Notes under the pieces: generated by a model
Databases searched by the model: none
The model's input: the letters and a program-made list of their open reading frames with translations, nothing else
What the model was told of the DNA's origin: nothing
Shown: positions 46,514-55,985 of the stretch, piece after piece
How positions within the stretch are numbered: the first letter of the stretch is position 1
Layout of the letters: each line of letters starts with the position of its first letter
Translations under genes and position numbers: made by a program
Source: Symsagittifera roscoffensis
Lineage: Eukaryota > Xenacoelomorpha > Acoela > Convolutidae
Assembly (NCBI RefSeq): GCF_963678635.1
Contig: NC_087062.1
Coordinates: 42,362,395 to 42,422,394, forward strand
Direction: 5' to 3'
DNA: 60,000 nucleotides

Positions 46514-47454
46514 ATGTCCTTTAAAGAGGATAGATGAATTGAAGTCTTTTGAAAAGTTGTTTCCAATGAAATCGGAGACAGACGATGGGTTGTTTAGTTG
46601 CTCGAATTTTCCTGAGACCAACAAAAAGAACTAGCTTCGAATAGGCCGGTCCTACCTGAGATAGAAAGCCTGAAAGGCAAATTATCAGATAAGGAGCTGA
46701 CTCGCTCAGAGCGGTGTTGAATCGGAACGCAGAAGTTTTTTCGGAGCACAAGGCTGATATAGGCTGCTGCAATTTTGTAGAACATGAGATAGAAATAGAA
46801 GAGGGTTCGGTACCTCATAGGGAGGGATTTAGGAGAATGAACCCACACAAATCGGAAGCATGCAGAAAAGAAATCGAAATAATAGCAGAATATGACTTGA
46901 TTGAACCGTCGAAGTCCCTGTGGGCTTGAGGCGTGGTCATGGCAAAAAAGAAGGGGATAACTTAGTTTTTGTTGTATTTTCCGCTACTTGAACGCGGTAA
47001 AGATACAGAACGCATACCCGATTCCCCGCATCGATGAGAGCCTCTCCGAATTAGGAGATGCAAAAATTCTTCACGACGTTGGATTTGGATTTGCGTTCTG
47101 TGCCCCTCAAAAAACAAGATCGAGAGAAAACTGGCTTCGCGTGTGAACTGGTGCTGTTCCAGTGAAAAAGGATGCCGCTTGAATTATGCAATGTGACGAC
47201 TTCGTTCCAATGATTGATGGCCCAGGAACTCACGAATGTAACTAAAATGTGTGGCAACCTCATACTGTGTTACGTTGATGACGTGTTAATCGCGACATCA
47301 ACGCTGGAGGACTATTAGAGAGAGTAGACGAGGTCTTTAATTGCATGATACAGGGCGGCCTGAATTGCAAACCTTCCAATTGCGAAATCCTGAGACACTC
47401 AATCAAATATCTGGGACGCTTTGTAGATAAACACGGGGTCACATCGGATTCCGA
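46514..47454 (+). pseudogene. element B reverse transcriptase fingers and palm, frameshifted
   Basis: Blocks in several frames identify a gypsy RT. IIAEYDLIEPSKSLWA (46880-46926) precedes the first catalytic region. AYPIPRIDESLSELGDAK (about 47010-47055) is followed by a short deletion in the motif A region, so the usual LDL...GFWQ stretch is incomplete. LKKQDREKTGFACEL is the following block. CYVDDVLIATS at about 47268-47300 is motif C with the catalytic Asp pair. YLGRFVDKHGVTSDSE at 47409-47455 is the thumb. Frame changes and stops lie between nearly all blocks. This segment is missing from the first duplicated copy. Confidence 0.88.
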
Positions 47455-48094
47455 AGCGGTTGAAGCGGTGTTGACATGGAAAGCACCAAAGACCGACACG
47501 CAATTGATGAGCTTTCTCGAACTCGCTAACTACTAACGAGAGTTTATCAAAGGGTATGCTGACAAGATATACCCCATGCAGAAAATGATGCGAAATAAGG
47601 GTAAGAAATTCAGCTGGACTGACGAGGCTCAGGTCTCCTTTGAGAACATCAAGCGCGAACTTTGCGAGGCTCCGGTTCTCCGTATGTCGACAGAAAAGGG
47701 GATGTTTGTATTAGATACAGACGCATCAATATTTTCGATATCGGACATACTTCAACAGGAACAGGAGTGGAATTGGAGGACTGCTCTCAGACCAATAGCT
47801 TACGGAAGTAAAGTCCTGAGCGACACTGAAATGAAGTACGGCGCACCAAAGGCGGAGATGTTCGCAGTGATCACTTTCGATGAAAAATACACAGCCTACT
47901 TAAGGAGTGCTGCCTTCAAGTTGCGTGTAGACAATCGTGCTCTTGCCTGGCTGAAGAATTATTCGATGGACCAAAGCTACATTGGTCGCTGGATCGTGCG
48001 TCTGGACGGCTATCACATGATCATAGAGCATCGAACCCGTGACAAGCACCCAAATGCCGACAGCCTCAGCAAAAAGACAGAGTTCTATGAGTAA
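47455..48094 (+). pseudogene. element B RNase H, second copy
   Basis: Same text as the first copy. In the frame from 47576 the catalytic acidic residues are at about 47-49 (LDTDAS), 94 (AEMF), 119 (VDN) and 162 (ADSLS). TAA at 47534-47536 and TAA at 48092-48094 are shared with the first copy, so those mutations predate the duplication. Confidence 0.92.
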
Positions 48095-48520
48095 TTAGAG
48101 GAGAAGCAAGCTAACCAGGCTGAAATCAAGCATGGTTTCTCATTTCTGGATGAAGAGACCTATGACAAGCCGCAACTCACCAGGTGGCTTGATAAGTCCG
48201 GGCATCCCATACCAAGACACCCTGAACTTCCCGTGGACGCGGCTACCGAGATAAAAGTGTTGACGTAGAATGATCCAGTTCCGTTGGATTTGCTAGTTCG
48301 ATCAAATCTGGTGCAGCAGGAACTTACCAGGCTGGCTATCAACAGCATAGCCCTGCTGAACAAGACGTTGAACGTGGCACCGGATGTCATGCTGAAACTC
48401 CGTGACCTGCTTGACAGAGAGGTTGAAAGGCATGACCATGAATGGATGGAGACCATGCAGAGGTTGACAATCACCGAAAAAACGGAGAAAAGACCAGTAG
48501 CAATTCGGAGTCGGGACTGA
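48095..48520 (+). pseudogene. element B pol spacer after RNase H
   Basis: The RNase H frame continues past its TAA with LEEKQANQAEIKHGFSFLDE, then a TAG at 48268-48270, then a helical stretch (LVRSNLVQQELTRLAINSI ... LLDREVERHDHEWME) to TGA at 48518-48520. This is the acidic, helical linker between RNase H and integrase found in many gypsy Pols. The same text with the same stops occurs at 45400-45826. Confidence 0.7.
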
Positions 48521-48599
48521 GCTGGATTGTCGATCGGTAGTGCATTAGTTAGTTAGTTCGATTCCGAAAGATGTTCTTCTGAGGATTTCGTATGTGGAA

Positions 48600-48878
48600 T
48601 GTCAACAATCGGTCGCCACTCAAACCGCTCAAGAGGTCAATGTCAATCTAAGATCCAGCATAACAGGAAGAATTCGGTTCACTGAGACGAAGGGGGAGTA
48701 CGAGCCGAGCTCGGACTTTTCATCCGGAGACGAAACATTGTCCGGGGAGTCATGCACCTTCGGGCCCGGACAGGATGGCTTGTCTGGGGAGACAATGTTG
48801 AAGCGACCAGGGGACATAAAGTTGTCCGGGGAGTCGACTTCAGAGCGACCAGGGGACAAAATTTTGTCCGGGGAGTAA
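48600..48878 (+). pseudogene. element B spacer with 14-residue LSGE repeat
   Basis: An open frame contains four LSGE blocks 14 residues apart (ETLSGES, DGLSGET, IKLSGES, KILSGE), usually with RPGD between. At DNA level this is a 42-bp tandem repeat around TTGTCCGGGGAG at about 48738, 48780, 48822 and 48865. The first copy (45906-46178) has three repeats before the duplication breakpoint. A related TTTTTGTCCGGGGAGTA string ends the pol tail at about 51134. Function unknown. Confidence 0.75.
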
Positions 48879-48957
48879 CATCATAAACAAATCAGAAGAC
48901 GATGAGGCAGAATCCATCAGCTCAAGTGAAGAATATGGGGAAATCGCGATTCATTTT

Positions 48958-49248
48958 TTGCTAGTTGAGTGGAAGCAGCGCAGGCTGGATAGAGAAATGC
49001 ATCAAGACCCAGACCGAGACCGATATAACTCCGACGAGGACGGCACGGTAATTGATAATGCCGCAGATGAGCTCGAGTTGATAGCAGTGTGGAAACGTCC
49101 GACTAGATTACATCCGCATGCTACGGTCGTCCGTACCAACCTGGAACCATCAATGCAAGAAGCGACACCTTTGAAAAAGACATGGTGTGTTAAAATGATG
49201 GACGACGCCCATGCACAGACAACTAAATGTGATGAAGACATATCCTAA
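48958..49248 (+). pseudogene. element B acidic linker before integrase
   Basis: An open frame (LLVEWKQRRLDREMH ... DEDGTVIDNAADELELI ... MMDDAHAQTTKCDED) ends at TAA 49246-49248 and overlaps the integrase frame by about 38 bp in another frame. No motif is recognised. It is placed as Pol linker by position only. Confidence 0.5.
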
Positions 49249-49624
49249 AGCCAGGTACCGACTTTCGGATCTTTTAAGAGCTCAGCAAAATGATAGAATG
49301 ACGAGTAATTTAAGGAGATGGATTGAAAACGTAGCACCTGACAAAGGCAATTTGAAAGAAGGCAGCTACAAGATCGTAAAACAGTTTTATTTAAAGAGAA
49401 AAGATTTGTTGTACTTGAATAAAGACGGGATCGTGGCCTGCAAACGCAAGGAAGAAGATAAAGTCCTTTACAAATATAATTCGATAGTGCTACCACAGTT
49501 GTATCAATTTGAATTGCTCTTTCGTTCACATGATCAGATGGGCCATCAAGGCGTGGACAAAATGTATAAACGGATAGAGAAGCTGTTTGAGTGGCCTGGC
49601 TTGAAGAAGGCCTGTGAGAACTAG
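49211..49624 (+). pseudogene. element B integrase, N-terminal HHCC zinc domain
   Basis: A helical lead (KARYRLSDLLRAQQNDRM) is followed by an alpha/beta stretch and FRSHDQMGHQGVDKMYKRI, which carries the two His of the HHCC finger, and LFEWPGLKKACEN. A TAG at 49622-49624 interrupts just before ISACLSCQQAKDP, which carries the two Cys. This domain binds LTR ends and helps multimerisation in known integrases. Confidence 0.9.
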
Positions 49625-50019
49625 ATCTCTGCATGCTTATCATGTCAGCAGGCAAAGGACCCCTGGAAGCTGAGGTTTCCTCACAGTCAATAGAGTCATC
49701 AGGGTTCAAAGAAGTGGTGCAAATTGATCATCAGAAAATATGCATGACGACCACGGACTATAATCAAGTGCTGGTAATGATTGATCATTTCACAAAGTAC
49801 GCAGAAGCAGCACCCTGTATGACAACATCAGCGGAGGAAACGTGTGATTACCTGATAAATGTATGGATTGCAAGACACGGCTGCCTAATCACATTCCAAT
49901 CAGACAATGGCAAAGCATTCGTGGGTGATCTCACAAAGGAGTTACTGAAGAGGTCGCAGGTGGCACAGGCCCACTCGACCAATTATCACCCACAAACGAA
50001 TGGCCTGGTTGAAAGATAG
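49625..50019 (+). pseudogene. element B integrase catalytic core
   Basis: The DDE residues are all present: Asp in EVVQIDHQK (codon at about 49726), Asp in TFQSDNGKAF (about 49903) and Glu in QTNGLVER (about 50011). The second Asp and Glu are 35 residues apart, the classic D,D-35-E spacing of retroviral-type integrases. IDHFTKYAEAAP and HSTNYHPQTNG are further family blocks. The frame ends at TAG 50017-50019 directly after GLVER, where the C-terminal domain should continue. Decayed text (YNSTEHSTMGMSP) continues to about 50180. Confidence 0.93.
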
Positions 50020-50359
50020 AATCCCACATTAGTGTCCATGTTGAGGGTTTAATGCTGACGGTACATGAATGTAATGGGCGCTTATAATAGCACCGAACAC
50101 TCTACCATGGGAATGAGCCCGGATAGGAAGTTAACCGGTCACGAGAAAGCCCTTCCATTAACGTTCTTCTACCCTGAGTACGAATGAAAAAAAACAGCAC
50201 CGCAAACGTACGTGCGTGCTGTGATCAGGAGGCAGGGAGACATCAGGAGACAGGAGGACAGTGTTCCAGGAAGTAGACCCCAAAAAGAACCATAAGTTGC
50301 TGAAAAATGGCGCGGTCCATTTCAAATAACTGAAGTGCACCAATGAGGTTGTTTTTTAT

Positions 50360-51157
50360 CGGTTGAGCACCGGACGGGCAGCTCAATACGAGAAAATCAA
50401 GCCCCACAATGCCTCATCGGAGGACTGGTGTATCCCAGCCAACATGCATGATGAGGATAAATTGATAGTGAACCCTGCCTGCGAGGTGAATGAGAGAGGC
50501 ACGCGCGACAAAAGCTACGGGAATGAGGTGGTGAATGATTGTGATCTGCCACTTGACCTGGAGTTAACCGAGCGAGTGGAGATTGACGACGAGACCCTTC
50601 CATATGCCGAAGAAGACTGGGACTGCCCAGAGAAAACTGAAGTTGATAAAGGAGTACAGCCTGACTTTCCCTTCACCATGGAAACACGCCAGGGCAAAAG
50701 AGGAAGAAACAAGAAGAAATACAACCCATATGGCGAGGATGTCGTCATAGACAGAATAGTTTTGATCAATGTAATGGACTCTATAGTGGGTCTGAACAAA
50801 ATAGTGGTGCCACAAGAGATCGACCTGGTCGATGACATAGAACAGGACTGGATCGATGATCACTCTAAATCGGAAGTGGAGTTCAAACATGAGATGGAAC
50901 AGATGCACGAACAAGAGTTGACGAATTTGCGAGTACTCAAATGTTTCTATGATTTACCTGCAGATCCAAAAATGACAATCTTGCCGATCAAGACGTCGAT
51001 CAGACTAGCCTCAAATAAATCAGTCACGACAACACCGAGTCCAACTGGGTCGATCCAGATGGTCCCTTACGTGTTCCAGAATCCAATCTCGATCTGCTCG
51101 ATCCTGGGCGATCGGCGGGGACATCGATGGATATTTTTGTCCGGGGAGTATGGGTAG
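50360..51157 (+). pseudogene. element B pol C-terminal tail
   Basis: An open stretch of about 264 codons starts after the integrase remnant (RLSTGRAAQYEKIKPHN). It has an acidic centre (LDLELTERVEIDDETLPYAE) and a basic patch METRQGKRGRNKKKYNPYGE, then an acidic helix. The order of a linker, acidic block and RGKRxRxxxxYxPY-type patch fits the C-terminal tail of gypsy Pol after integrase. The last 50 codons lead into the TTTTTGTCCGGGGAGTA string and a TAG at 51155-51157. Confidence 0.65.
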
Positions 51158-51159
51158 GA

Positions 51160-52209
51160 CTCACCCACGCCGAAAACTTTATGATCAAATATTTAAAATT
51201 GGCAAGAGAGACAGGAGATTTTGAAACAGAGGGCGAAAACGCTAAAAAACCGCTTTTTGGACGAATTTTTGAGTCGTATTGTGATCCACTGAATCACTAC
51301 TGAAACAACTTTTTTTATCACAGATAGCGATTTTATTTTCAAGGAACGTACGTGCGCTATAGCGATAACCGCTGATATAAGTTTAAAAACAGCACTACCG
51401 GCCGACTTTAAGAGAGAGAGTACAAGAATATCAAGTTTTTCAGGAAACAGAGGCCTCGTGTGGGAGGGATGATAGGGCTACCACCTGTTGCATCACAGAT
51501 ACCAGGAAAATATTTGTGTTTCCTGGTAACTGAGGCCAATGATAGACAACACGTAAATCCCGAAAGCTTGGTGCTGGCCTTAACTCGACTCAGGGATTTC
51601 CTGGTTGAGAGAGGAGATAACTCTCTCTCTCTCTCTCTCTCTCTCTTTACCAGTCTATGATGCCAATAGGGGAAAAATGCATCCATGAGAGCTATATGCC
51701 CAAGTACCTGTAAAATTTTCGGAAACGGACATAGAGGTATACTTACATAGAAAAAATTATCTGAGCATATGCTAGAGCCACATTCAGTGCTAATTGTTCG
51801 TGTTAGGGTTGCTTTTTAGGCATTAGGATTAGGTTTTAGGATATTAATTAGGCATTAAGTTTTTATGTGATAGTTTTGCTCTGTGATATTCGTTTGTTTT
51901 GTTATCGTTAGGTTATGTTTTATGTGATGTTGTTGTCATGGAAATCTGGAACACTCCAGGTACGGAAGGTGACAGCGCTCAACTATGTTATTCTGGAGGA
52001 TCGCAGGTGGACGATCCACCTTGGTGCTAGCTTTTAAACTGAGAACAAGAAGAGAATTTCAAGGGACTGTTTTTAAAAGATGTGAACAATGTTTTATTTC
52101 GGAGATGAAACAGTTCGTAATGATAAACCTAAGTTGTGGCTTGTCTACTAGATCGTGGTTGATCGTACAATTGTTTACTGAACTTGAGTTGGAATCGAAG
52201 AAACATAAT
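51160..52209. other. spacer between element B pol and the downstream ORF
   Basis: No protein-like frame was recognised. It includes a (CT)13 microsatellite and a stretch of degenerate TTAGG-like words at 51800-51870 (rejected as telomeric). The region could contain a 3' LTR, but I found no repeat of it upstream. Confidence 0.45.
51621..51646. repeat. (CT)n microsatellite
   Basis: Uninterrupted CT dinucleotide, 13 copies. Confidence 0.97.
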
Positions 52210-54024
52210 AGAAACTTTACGAAGAAGCATGAGTGATACTAACGACTTGATGGGTTTCATCTCAGCGAGCCTAGAGCGACTCTAGACGAGATATACCAAC
52301 GCTTGATTGATTGATATTTTGGACTAGAAGAACCGGAGTTGGCGATGTTCACCGTCGCACTCCTGAATGCTATGGGAAGAGAAGGCCGTGGGGACCGCCC
52401 CACAGAAGCAGTCTTAATGCTGGCTTTCGGCGAGTCCGGTACCGCCGAGCTGAGCAGTAATCGACTCATGCGATGGAGACGCGGAGAGATGTCTGGGCAT
52501 GACCTGGCTCCTGAGCCGTGTCTAGGCGAACAGAGACACTATAGGCTGGGAGAAATTCCAGTGCCGATACGGCCCAGTTCCTCAGCGCAGCCTCTCTTCG
52601 GATCAAAGTGATCACGCGATGGGCCGGTCCCATCGCATTCTGTGGACTCACCAACCACAGCTCTACCATCAAAGAAGATGAGAATGAACGAGATCGAAAT
52701 GCAGACGGCAGAGACCAGTGAAACTCTCGAGAAAAGAGACAAAGACTGGAAAGAATTGTGCGCCAAGTTTGACGAGTATAAGACGAAGGCCAGCGAACAG
52801 CAGCTGCAACTGATGGGAGCTTTAAAAGTACTGATCGCCAAGGACAATTCTGCGATAGCATGGGCAAAACGGAAGGACGCACTTTGCTTTGTGAAATTCG
52901 TGGTGGATGGTATCGCCACTCCGGTGTTAGAAGAATGTGTAAAGACAATCAGGCAGAGGTCGATGAAGCGTGAAGAAGTCTTGTTGAGAGCACTGTTAGA
53001 CCTATACCAGGACATACAATTGCGGATACCGACAAAGGAGTTAAACGACCTTGATAGCTACCGGAGATTGGAGGAAGTCAGGATGTGTTCCAAAAAAGAA
53101 CTGACAGTCACGAGGGAGTTGTTGGAGAAAGTTCCAAGTCTGAAGTAATATGCGACGTTAGGGAAACGGAGGCCCTTCCAATACGTGTCGAATGTCACGG
53201 GAATGGCCTACAATCCATTCGTCAATGAAGAAGCAAGGGACTCATATTTCGCCTTTGAACAAGCAGTAATCCACATTTTCTGGGTGGAAAGAGTGCGGGA
53301 ATTAGAGACAATAACGTCTGAACAGTTACAGTTAAGGGCGATTCTGGAGGAACGAGTGATTGAACCTTCAGTTCCCCAGCTGGAGGGACAAGTAGGCTTT
53401 GAGTTTGGTTCGTTGGATGGTCCGCTGAAGACCAGCTTAGTGACGATGAGGGAACTCATGAAGCCTTCATGGTGCCCATTCCCGAATGCGGGCCTGATAT
53501 GGGACCTTACCGCTGAGATCGAGTTAGATGGAAACGATGATGAGAGCCTACACAACTTAGCCATGATACATCATTTAATGGCTCTGAAAAAAACGAGGCA
53601 AGATGACAAGCAACCCACGGAGCCGTCCGAGGGGAATTCTCCAAGTTATTGGATGAAGGAGGGTACCTGCCTAGCTTCCAGCTGTCGAATGGAAGGGCAT
53701 TTCTGTGGGAACGGTCACAGCTTGAAAACGTTGAACGAACACCACCGCCAGCTAGCCAAGCTATATGGAAGATTGAGCATGTCGGATAAGAACGAGATGG
53801 AGATGATTGCGGACTGCCATGGAGTGACGGAGGTGAACCTTAAGATCACCTTAGGGTTCTGCAATATGACCAGCTCGAGAGAATCGTCGGAATGCCTGGA
53901 GCGTGCCTTTGAACTGGTCACATCTTTGAGTGTGGAGGTGTTCCCCGGAGCATTGAAGACGAAACAGAAGATTGGAAGCTGGCGAGAAGCTCTAGAAAAC
54001 GAAATGAATCTGAAACATAGTTAG
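52210..54024 (+). pseudogene. unrecognised ORF downstream of pol (ORF3 candidate), first part
   Basis: One reading frame from about 52240 to 54024 is broken only by stops at 52312, TGA 52609-52611 and TAA 53146-53148, giving about 560 codons of coherent text. An ATG at 52210 (MSDTNDLMGF) in a neighbouring frame could be the true start before a frameshift. Features: charged helical segment KRDKDWKELCAKFDEYKTK, mixed alpha-helical middle, and a Cys/His cluster CLASSCRMEGHFCGNGHSL at about 53670-53726 that does not fit the standard zinc knuckle. No signal peptide or membrane segment is visible, so an envelope protein is not supported. I do not recognise the family. Location between a gypsy pol and an LTR-like sequence suggests an extra retroelement ORF. 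Confidence 0.5.
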
Positions 54025-54079
54025 GGGTATCATAAGACAGTCGGCTCAAAACATCTGGTGGGATCTAGTGCGGCACTAT

Positions 54080-55174
54080 AATGCAATAGTAAATTTCCAA
54101 CGCACTTGGTGGTTATAGATGCCACAACGCAACATAGACTGATTGATCGGCTCTTTTCGGAGCCGAAATGCTTGAGACTGTCGAGAATGTCTGAAAAACC
54201 CCATAAATTATTGACGAAGATCCTTCGGGCGGTCCCGGAGAGGTCTAGGGATGAGATGGAAGAGACAATGGGGCGAAGGAAACATCAGCGAGTTCCAACG
54301 AAAGAAGGCGAAAGAGATGATGTCAAGTGATTTCCTCACGATAGATGAGAAAGATGATGGAGACGCATTAGACGATGATGGATACTGAACCCCTACTGAT
54401 AGCATCGGGTTATCGAACTTGGAGGAATATCCTGCTCACTCACTGGGAGTATCGGTGTCACTGCATGGCGCAGACATTTTGGTACCCCAAGAGAGCAAAC
54501 CTGGTCCTGGTTTGGGATGTGGAGGAGTTGTTCTCCATGGGATTGCCTGATCAAACCCAGAATGTGACGATACTGTTGGTCAGCGCCATGCTAGCCTTGA
54601 GGTGGCTGGAAGCTAATGCAAGGACGACTTACCAGGAAATGGCCGTGCCAACTCCAGAGCAACTGAGTATTTGAGCCTCAGTAACAGACTGGATCTGTTC
54701 AGAACTACTTGTAGAACTCTGAGAATTCTGAATGCGATAGAAAGAATATAGACAAGACAGAGATTGATGCTTTGGTTCCGTGCAGTGATGACAGCATGGG
54801 TGTATTAAAGCGCGAAGCGTCATTTGTCACGAAACACGGAAGTCTATCAATTATTTCAGCTAGATATAGGACAGGGAGCCTATCGAAGAGCATTCCTTAC
54901 ACATAGGAACGCTGTGACTACAGCGATGAAAAGAGTAGCTGGGATGTCTTGCACCACAGAACAAGAAAAGAAAGAGGTCTTCCAAGCTGACCTAGAGCGA
55001 AATGTGAGCCTGTGTCTGCATAAAAGCTTCTGCAGGAGTCAAGAGCAGAAAGTGAACGCGGATCTACTGCCCTGCTGCAAACAGAGGTTGTTGGAGCAAG
55101 AAAACTGGGGCACGGCCCGTAACTCCATGAATATGCTACAGAAATTCCTGGAAGACAGTGAGGTGGGAGAGTAG
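54080..55174 (+). pseudogene. unrecognised ORF downstream of pol, continuation in three frames
   Basis: The text continues in the same frame to TGA 54330 (VVIDATTQHRLIDRLFSEP), then in another frame 54375-54674 (WYPKRANLVLVWDVEELF), then after about 150 bp of broken sequence in a third frame to 55174 (GAYRRAFLTHRNAVTTAMKRVAGM ... FLEDSEVGE). Composition resembles the upstream part (charged, helical, with scattered Cys). The whole 52.2-55.2 kb unit would be close to 980 codons if uninterrupted. No catalytic motif recognised. Confidence 0.4.
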
Positions 55175-55194
55175 GAATCAGAAGCGATTCAGTG

Positions 55195-55470
55195 AAGATT
55201 GAAGATGAAGCTTGAAGACTTGAGAGATTTTATTGTTGTTGTATGTGAAAACTTGAACTAATCAACCAAGATTGATTATTGAAATTTCAAAACTTTTTGT
55301 TTTGATGCAGTTTGGTCAAACCAGACTTGAAAAAGTTACAATTGTTGTTAAATGGTTGAATTACAATGGATTATTTTAATTGACGATTATTTATATAAAT
55401 AGGCCTTAGACGAGTTTACTTACGTATTTAAACCTGACTGATTTTTTTAAACTTGTGTAGGACACATCTT
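55195..55470 (+). repeat. LTR-like sequence (TATA box, purine tract before, PBS-like after)
   Basis: A purine-rich tract GTGAGGTGGGAGAGTAGGAA at about 55158-55177 precedes TGAAGATTGAAG. TTTATATAAATAGG at 55390-55403 is a strong TATA-box match. CACATCTTCA ends at about 55470, and TGGCGACCTGG at about 55477-55487 resembles a primer binding site. Start TG and end CA are consistent with an LTR of about 276 bp. No second copy exists in the window, so this is tentative: a solo LTR, a 5' LTR of a truncated element, or chance. Confidence 0.35.
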
Positions 55471-55479
55471 CACTTTGTG

Positions 55480-55985
55480 GCGACCTGGTAGGGTTTGGGT
55501 ACGCTCGCTCGAGGAGGGTTAGCACCTCATTGCGTTTCCTAGCCACAGAGTTTCTTCGTTTTAATATTGAGGGCAACAGCATAAATGATTGGTTATACTT
55601 GGTGAGTGACGTTAAGTTAATTTCAACGGGTGTGTGGCCGTGCCACGTCCTAAATCTTTTTAAAAACCTTAAGAGCGAGAGGAATTTTTAAGGAGAGATG
55701 ACTTAAGTAGTCAGAAAGGAATTTTTATCTAGGAAACTCCTCATACTGCAAATTTTGTGAAAATGTTGGAAAACAGTGCAATGTAGTACAATACCATTTA
55801 TGACAAGCGGTGAGTTGAGGTGGAGTAGATAAAACTTCATTTTCTAATGCAATTTGTAAGTTGATTATAGAAAACTGGATCACCACTTGAAGATAACCCG
55901 GAGTTATGCGTTCAATGGGGACATTGAAGGGGACTCTCCGGGGGCTCTATGATGACGCTAGGATATAAGCTAACTTTCTGTTTTC
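55480..55985. other. unclassified flank between LTR-like sequence and satellite
   Basis: No open frame or repeat recognised. Satellite text reappears at about 55985-56040 with CGAAACACGAGTTACGTTTG and a decayed core box at about 56046. Confidence 0.45.

Larger units (their letters stand above)
46167..48860 (+). repeat. element B pol duplication, second (fuller) copy
   Basis: This copy carries the pre-RT block, the RT palm region and the RNase H-to-spacer block. Compared with the first copy, the 348-bp left part shows about three substitutions (44669/46422, 44706/46459 and 44743/46496), while the ~1.4-kb right part shows essentially one (45351/48045, silent). Confidence 0.95.
40470..51160 (+). 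mobile_element. Ty3/gypsy-type LTR retrotransposon B, degenerate and internally duplicated
   Basis: In order: leader, gag (coiled coil, capsid-like, zinc knuckle), aspartic protease, RT, RNase H, an acidic spacer, integrase with a D,D-35-E triad, and an acidic/basic pol tail. The RT-before-integrase order is that of Ty3/gypsy (Metaviridae). The pol part is partly doubled: 44414-46166 and 46167-48860 are two copies of one region, the first lacking 941 bp. Frameshifts and stops occur throughout, so no gene is intact. The boundaries are uncertain because LTRs were not identified with confidence. Confidence 0.9.

Noticed and set aside
51800-51870. Several TTAGG/TTAGGG-like words suggesting interstitial telomere
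   Set aside because: They are irregularly spaced and mixed with TTAGGC and TTAGGA in T-rich text; there is no tandem run.
52210-55174. Envelope gene after pol
   Set aside because: No signal peptide, furin-like site or membrane segment could be seen; only the position fits.
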